Source: a virus
Direction: 5' to 3' (one strand)
Length of the DNA: 36,320 bases
IMG/VR virus record: IMGVR_UViG_3300006875_000059
Location: 1 to 36,320 of that record
Each line of letters opens with the position of its first letter. The first letter of the stretch is position 1. Below are positions 32,441-36,320 of this stretch, in pieces. The notes beneath the pieces are model-generated. The model saw only the letters and a program-made list of their open reading frames with translations, was not told the origin of the DNA and made no database searches. The translations under genes were made by a program, and so were the position numbers.

Positions 32441-34023
32441 TACCAGGAAGTCACTGCGTATTGGAACTGACCGTTGCCGTCTGTGGAGCCTTGATAGCTT
32501 CCGGACACCTGCAGAGAGACGACGTAGGTGCCGGCATTCACCAGTCCGCTGTCGCCACCAATAACGACCCCGTTCGTCGGGTAGGCCATGGTGCTGATCA
32601 CTCGCCAGCTGGCCACGGTTCCGTAGAACGTATTGCTATATCCGGTGCTAGAGTTGGTGACCACGATCTGTGTCTGGTAGGCACCCCACCCATTGTTCCC
32701 GTTAGCCAGCCACTGAAGGTTGGCTACCACATTGTAAGCGGTGGTACCTGCCGGAAGATTGATAGTCTGAACGGTATCCCAGGCTCCGGGAGCCATCTGG
32801 GGCATACCGCCAGTCCAAGATCCTGCTTGAACGATAGCTGCGCCAGCGGGGCCTACAGGTCCGGTCGCACCTTGAATGCCTTGAGGTCCTTGAGGGCCGA
32901 TAGGTCCAGTTGCACCGGTAGCTCCAGTTGCCCCGGTCGGGCCGGCAGGTCCCGCAGGGCCAACGGGTCCTTGAGTTCCAGTTGCTCCAGTAGGTCCGGC
33001 GGGGCCAGCAGGACCCTGAGGTCCGGCAGGTCCGGTGGGTCCTTGGGGGCCAGCGGGGCCAGGAACACCCTGAACACCTTGGAGAGCACCGGCATTGTTC
33101 CACTGAGTGCCGTCGTAGATCCAGAGGTCTCCTGTGTCAGCCGTGATGTAACCGTCGTCCTGAACGGCTCCGGAAGGGAGGGCGGCTTCATCCGCCACGG
33201 TGCCCAAGAAGTGGAAACCGGGGCCAGGATTACCTTGAGGCCCCTCAGGTCCAGTGGGCCCCTCGGGTCCGGCAACTCCGGTCGGGCCTTGGGCTCCGGT
33301 CGGTCCGGCAGGGCCTGTGGGTCCGACGGGTCCAGCAGGGCCAGCAGGTCCGATAGGACCTTGCTTCATCACGTAGATGCTCTCATCCACCATCTCGGTG
33401 ATGACGAACGATGTGAAGTCTTGTCGAATGCTGGCTGTTACGGTGCCATCCGTAGTGGACAAGCACTTGACGCCGACCTGAATAGTTGTTGTGGGCGTGT
33501 AGAGGAACGCGTTGCTGGAGATCTCATTCTGGGCAGACTCGGACCCAGGTGGCAGACCCCAAACCAGAACGTTGTACTGATAACTGTTGTTGGGAAGCAA
33601 ATCACCTGAGGAGTCCACGATGCCGAAGCGCATCCAGGCCTGAGATGACATCTGGTTGACGCCGATCGAGTAAGAGATCTCGTACGTGCGGCCAGCCAGA
33701 AGAGTGACGTATGTGCCGTCAGTGGTCAGACCCAGGGAGTCTGTCGCAGCCCAGTTCGTAATCAGCAGGTCATTGGTGATTCCAGGCACCGCAGCTGTTG
33801 GAGCACAGGAGATGTACTGAGGTGGGCCAGGAATCGGCCGTGGAGGAGCCACGTAAGGCGCGATCTGGCCGCCACTACGCACCCAGGTATTCAGCTGCTG
33901 GGTGCGGGGGTCGGTGAACTCGTTGGGGTAGACGATCGCAGTGGATGCGTCCACGTAAGTGACCTGAACAGCCGATTGGTTCGTGCTGTAGACGTAAGCA
34001 GCAGAGGAAATAGCTGGGAGCAT
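32440..34023 (-). CDS. Collagen-like tail-fibre protein, 527 aa
   Basis: It has a type-C anchor (ending [16 protein letters not shown]), a beta-rich domain (about 70-212), collagen-like Gly-Pro-X repeats at residues 222-269 and 315-395, and between them a small [13 protein letters not shown] module typical of phage fibres. A C-terminal domain of about 130 residues forms the tip. The collagen segments are mostly Gly-Pro-Ala/Thr/Val, a pattern that makes stable triple helices in bacterial and phage collagens without hydroxyproline. The trimer would be a flexible rod on the virion. It is coupled to a collar fibre on one side and a cyanophage-type fibre on the other. Confidence 0.85.
   Translation of the reverse strand: MLPAISSAAYVYSTNQSAVQVTYVDASTAIVYPNEFTDPRTQQLNTWVRSGGQIAPYVAPPRPIPGPPQYISCAPTAAVPGITNDLLITNWAATDSLGLTTDGTYVTLLAGRTYEISYSIGVNQMSSQAWMRFGIVDSSGDLLPNNSYQYNVLVWGLPPGSESAQNEISSNAFLYTPTTTIQVGVKCLSTTDGTVTASIRQDFTSFVITEMVDESIYVMKQGPIGPAGPAGPVGPTGPAGPTGAQGPTGVAGPEGPTGPEGPQGNPGPGFHFLGTVADEAALPSGAVQDDGYITADTGDLWIYDGTQWNNAGALQGVQGVPGPAGPQGPTGPAGPQGPAGPAGPTGATGTQGPVGPAGPAGPTGATGATGATGPIGPQGPQGIQGATGPVGPAGAAIVQAGSWTGGMPQMAPGAWDTVQTINLPAGTTAYNVVANLQWLANGNNGWGAYQTQIVVTNSSTGYSNTFYGTVASWRVISTMAYPTNGVVIGGDSGLVNAGTYVVSLQVSGSYQGSTDGNGQFQYAVTSW
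32839..33081 (-). repeat. Collagen-like repeat, second block
   Basis: About 27 Gly-X-Y triplets, many Gly-Pro-X, in uninterrupted frame, with local near-repeats of the coding DNA. It is separated from the first block by a small globular module. Confidence 0.75.
33217..33360 (-). repeat. Collagen-like repeat, first block
   Basis: Sixteen Gly-X-Y triplets, starting [18 protein letters not shown] and ending near GNPGPG. Confidence 0.75.
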
Positions 34024-34025
34024 AA

Positions 34026-35519
34026 TCAGGTCTTAATGATGGGCAGCATGGCGACGTTCTTGGGCCGGGTCTCAGAGCCACCGGTCGCGCCGGTCTGGGT
34101 GTCCTGAGCAGCGGAGTAGCCGGTGGAGGTCAGACCGTAGCCAGGAGCGAGGTTGTCCACGTAGGTATGAGTGTGCGACTTGAAGTCGTCATTCTGGTAC
34201 GAACCAAACACACGTCCGCTGTCCACGCCGCCGGTCGCCCGGTTGTCCCAGCCACGGAGGAACTGACCGCGCAGGTCCGGGATTTGGAACTGGATCGGAG
34301 ACACGGAACCACCCGTGTAGACCCTACCGATCGCCGCGTAAAGCGCCGGGTAGGTTCCAGTGTCCAGTGTAGCTCCATTCGCGTACAGCCAGCCGGTGGG
34401 TGCGGTGGAGCCAGCGAACCACTGTACCGTACCAGCTGGAACAGAACCCGGTGGTACGGAGTCAACTGCGAGCACGCCGGACCCCGTGATGTTGAGGCCC
34501 TGACCGACGATGACGCCACCGATGCTAGATGTGGTAGCGGGCTCGACGAACAGAGTTCCATCGCCGGTGACACTAGCCCCAGCTCCAGGCTTCACCCCGC
34601 CTATCTGCGAGGAGGTGGCAGATGCCAAACCAATGGTCCCAGTGGTGGTGATTGGACCACCCGTGATGCCGGGACCGGTCTGGATCTGGGTAACAGTTCC
34701 GCTGCCGTCACCAATGACGTTGATCGTGCCATCGGGGTCGATCACAATGTTGTGGCCTGGCTTCACGCCGCCAATCTCATTCGCGGTGGCGGGTTTGAGC
34801 ATCATCATCCCTTGAGTGGTGATGGGCTGACCATTGGCGGTCGTAAGTCCGACTCCCGCGTCGACCTTTGTGACCGTGCCACCCATTCCGCTGTTGATTG
34901 CCCCGGCACCAGCAATCTGCACCCAGAGTTTCGTGGGGCCGCCGTCGTTGAAGAGAACGAAGAGAGCACCGGTGTCGTCGTTCCACCACAGTGTTCCCAC
35001 AGCGGTGATAGTAGGATCAGGCTGCTGGTCGGAGATGATAACCGCACCTCCACCACCAGAACCACCAGCACCTACCTGAACCCACTGGCGACCGTTGGGA
35101 TCTTCGTAGAGAACATACATCTCTCCGTTCCCATCGTTCCACCACATCGCCCCGTTAGGGAAATCATCCACAGCGGGAGGACTCGTCTGGATGATGACTC
35201 TGCTGTAACCGATCTCAGACGGATCGCAATCGACCCACGCTGAGCCCGTCCAGATCTTGAGTGTCTGGTCCTCGAGACTGAACCACAGCTCGCCGCGACA
35301 GTTGCCGCCTGTCCCAGCTGGATTGGTGTTAGGCGCGACACTCGAGACAACGCAGGGGCCAATCTTTGTCAGCAGGCCGTTGGAGTCAGTGAAGAACAGT
35401 CCTGGTTCAAGACTGTAGGTGTTGATTGCAGGCTGCCCCGGGAGCAGCTTTCCTGGATCAGGCCTGTAGTTTGGAACCGAAGACCGAAGAAGTTGAATCT
35501 GAGTAGCTGAGACGGACAT
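34026..35519 (-). CDS. Cyanophage-type tail fibre with collar knob, 497 aa
   Basis: The N-terminus is of the cyanomyovirus fibre kind ([19 protein letters not shown], then [11 protein letters not shown] and KIGP). A Trp-rich tandem follows, with GxMWWND...WVQVG, then [18 protein letters not shown]. The shaft has three units (for example [20 protein letters not shown]). The C-terminus is a Tail Collar domain ([20 protein letters not shown], then [15 protein letters not shown]) ending [15 protein letters not shown]. The gene is thus a chimera of an anchor type, the shaft repeat and the collar knob. It is the first gene after a GGGTAAAA motif and heads the five-gene fibre transcript. Confidence 0.82.
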   Translation of the reverse strand: MSVSATQIQLLRSSVPNYRPDPGKLLPGQPAINTYSLEPGLFFTDSNGLLTKIGPCVVSSVAPNTNPAGTGGNCRGELWFSLEDQTLKIWTGSAWVDCDPSEIGYSRVIIQTSPPAVDDFPNGAMWWNDGNGEMYVLYEDPNGRQWVQVGAGGSGGGGAVIISDQQPDPTITAVGTLWWNDDTGALFVLFNDGGPTKLWVQIAGAGAINSGMGGTVTKVDAGVGLTTANGQPITTQGMMMLKPATANEIGGVKPGHNIVIDPDGTINVIGDGSGTVTQIQTGPGITGGPITTTGTIGLASATSSQIGGVKPGAGASVTGDGTLFVEPATTSSIGGVIVGQGLNITGSGVLAVDSVPPGSVPAGTVQWFAGSTAPTGWLYANGATLDTGTYPALYAAIGRVYTGGSVSPIQFQIPDLRGQFLRGWDNRATGGVDSGRVFGSYQNDDFKSHTHTYVDNLAPGYGLTSTGYSAAQDTQTGATGGSETRPKNVAMLPIIKT

Positions 35520-35561
35520 GAGGTCTAGTAGTAGCTATTTCCCACTGGGGCCTTTTGAGAC

Positions 35562-35569
35562 TTTTACCC
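35562..35569 (-). promoter_or_regulatory. GGGTAAAA motif, candidate late promoter
   Basis: It directly follows the TGA of the right-edge fibre gene and lies 42 bases before ATG 35519. The 50-base gap holds no other clear signal and no ribosome binding site. Confidence 0.5.
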
Positions 35570-36320
35570 TCACAGGAAGAGCACCCCGTAGAACGAGGAA
35601 CCTGCCGGAGGGACAGCAGTAAACGTGATCGTGGACCCCGTGACACTGTAAGATGTTGGGGTGGTCTGAACGACGCCGCCAACGACTATGAGCACGTAAC
35701 TGGAGTCCGCTGGGAACACTGGTTTGCTGTTTGATGTGAGGGTGAAAGTTGACGCAATCCCGTTGAAGTTGAGGGGATCCAAACGAAGCACACCAGACGG
35801 ACCGCTAGCAGCTGAGATCGTGCCATCGGCAGCAATGACAATCCCGTCTCCGGCTTTGACCCCGCCTATGACGTTTCCGTCGGCACTTGGTGGCATAAGG
35901 GACAGAGCGCCATTTACACTGACGTCTAATCCGGTACCTGGGGTGATTCCGCCTAAAGTGGCGACAGTGGCAGGTAGGAGGTTGAGTGCTCCGCCAGCGC
36001 TCACGGACAGCCCCAGCCCAGGAGTGACACCACCGATAACCGTATTGGTGGCGGGAAGCAGGTTAATAGTACCTGACTTGGTGATGGTCCCACCGTCTAG
36101 TCCAAGGCCTGCTGTGATCGAACTTACCGTTCCGAAGCCGGACGTGTCGACCGAGATCTCGCCGCCTGGCCCCAGGATGACGCCAGACCCAGGCTTGACG
36201 CCGCCGATAGTGTTGTTAGTTGCTGGGAGCAGGGAGATGGTGCCTGACTCGGTGATTGGACCGCCTGTCAGGCCGACGCCTGTCTCTACAAGCTGAACGT
36301 ACGTGACCTCTCCGTCTTCA
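35570..36320 (-). CDS. Tail-fibre protein (partial, N-terminus outside window)
   Basis: The frame is open without a stop through the right edge, so only the C-terminal 250 residues are seen. It holds four shaft units: GGVKPGSGVILGPGGEISV, GGVTPGLGLSVSAGGALNL, GGITPGTGLDVSVNGALSL and GGVKAGDGIVIAADGTISA. Between some of them lie GLxGGxITxSGTIxLLPAT linkers. The final 70 residues are the recurring C-terminal module (LDPLNFNGIASTFTL...GGVVQTTPTSY...PPAGSSFYGVLFL). An internal GTG at 36004 is not the true start. The anchor type is unknown. Confidence 0.8.
   Translation of the reverse strand, partial: EDGEVTYVQLVETGVGLTGGPITESGTISLLPATNNTIGGVKPGSGVILGPGGEISVDTSGFGTVSSITAGLGLDGGTITKSGTINLLPATNTVIGGVTPGLGLSVSAGGALNLLPATVATLGGITPGTGLDVSVNGALSLMPPSADGNVIGGVKAGDGIVIAADGTISAASGPSGVLRLDPLNFNGIASTFTLTSNSKPVFPADSSYVLIVVGGVVQTTPTSYSVTGSTITFTAVPPAGSSFYGVLFL

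Noticed and set aside
20510-36320. Diversity-generating retroelement acting on the fibre tips
   Set aside because: No reverse transcriptase and no template/variable repeat pair could be seen in the window. It could lie outside.
1-36320. tRNA or rRNA genes
   Set aside because: There is no intergenic space large enough, and no cloverleaf-like TTC-A/CCA pattern was noticed. A covariance-model scan would settle this.

Overview
This window is a piece of a tailed double-stranded DNA phage (Caudoviricetes) genome. Coding density is almost total: about 32 genes, no gap above about 100 bases, and all but one gene on the minus strand, so the map reads from right to left. The family content suggests a phage of aquatic bacteria, most likely a cyanophage. 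The evidence is a cyanophage-style fibre N-terminus ending in a 'PGLFF...KIGP' motif, several 2OG-Fe(II) oxygenases, ThyX, a DUF3223-like protein and collagen-like fibres. No photosynthesis gene is present, so the host remains an inference. Both window edges cut genes: a dCMP deaminase on the left and a fibre protein on the right.

The right half (about 19.5-36.3 kb) is an unbroken array of twelve tail-fibre or adhesin-like genes with two probable fibre-assembly proteins and a small Cys-rich protein. The fibres are built from exchangeable parts: three kinds of N-terminal anchor, a shaft repeat of the form GGVKxGxGxxIxxDGTxxV, collagen-like repeats, Tail-Collar knobs with His-x-His clusters, and a C-terminal module of about 70 residues that recurs in five genes. 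Downstream, three consecutive 2OG-Fe(II) oxygenase-like genes (17.6-19.5 kb) appear to be read from the same transcript.

The middle (about 12.6-17.6 kb) holds DNA metabolism genes: a 5'-3' exonuclease/flap nuclease, ThyX, a DnaQ-type 3'-5' exonuclease, an OB-like small protein and a DUF3223/HNH-like protein on the plus strand. An HNH and a GIY-YIG homing endonuclease have inserted among them. Next comes a tail block (4.8-12.5 kb): four structural proteins around a 1395-residue tape measure protein with an M15-peptidase-like domain. The left end (0-4.7 kb) returns to replication: an SSB-like protein, an SF3-like primase-helicase ATPase, four unrecognised small proteins and dCMP deaminase. dCMP deaminase supplies dUMP, and ThyX converts it to dTMP.

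Two signals run across the gene list. First, the octamer GGGTAAAA (minus strand) occurs six times, each at a gene's 3' end and just before the next gene. Five copies head the tail or tail-fibre blocks, so it is a candidate phage-specific late promoter. Second, three DNA-metabolism proteins end in similar acidic tails with a terminal Asp-Phe (DIDF, DLDF, ELDF), like the SSB/gp2.5 interaction tail. The replication genes instead have sigma70-like TATACT/TATAGT boxes and one UUCG-capped terminator.
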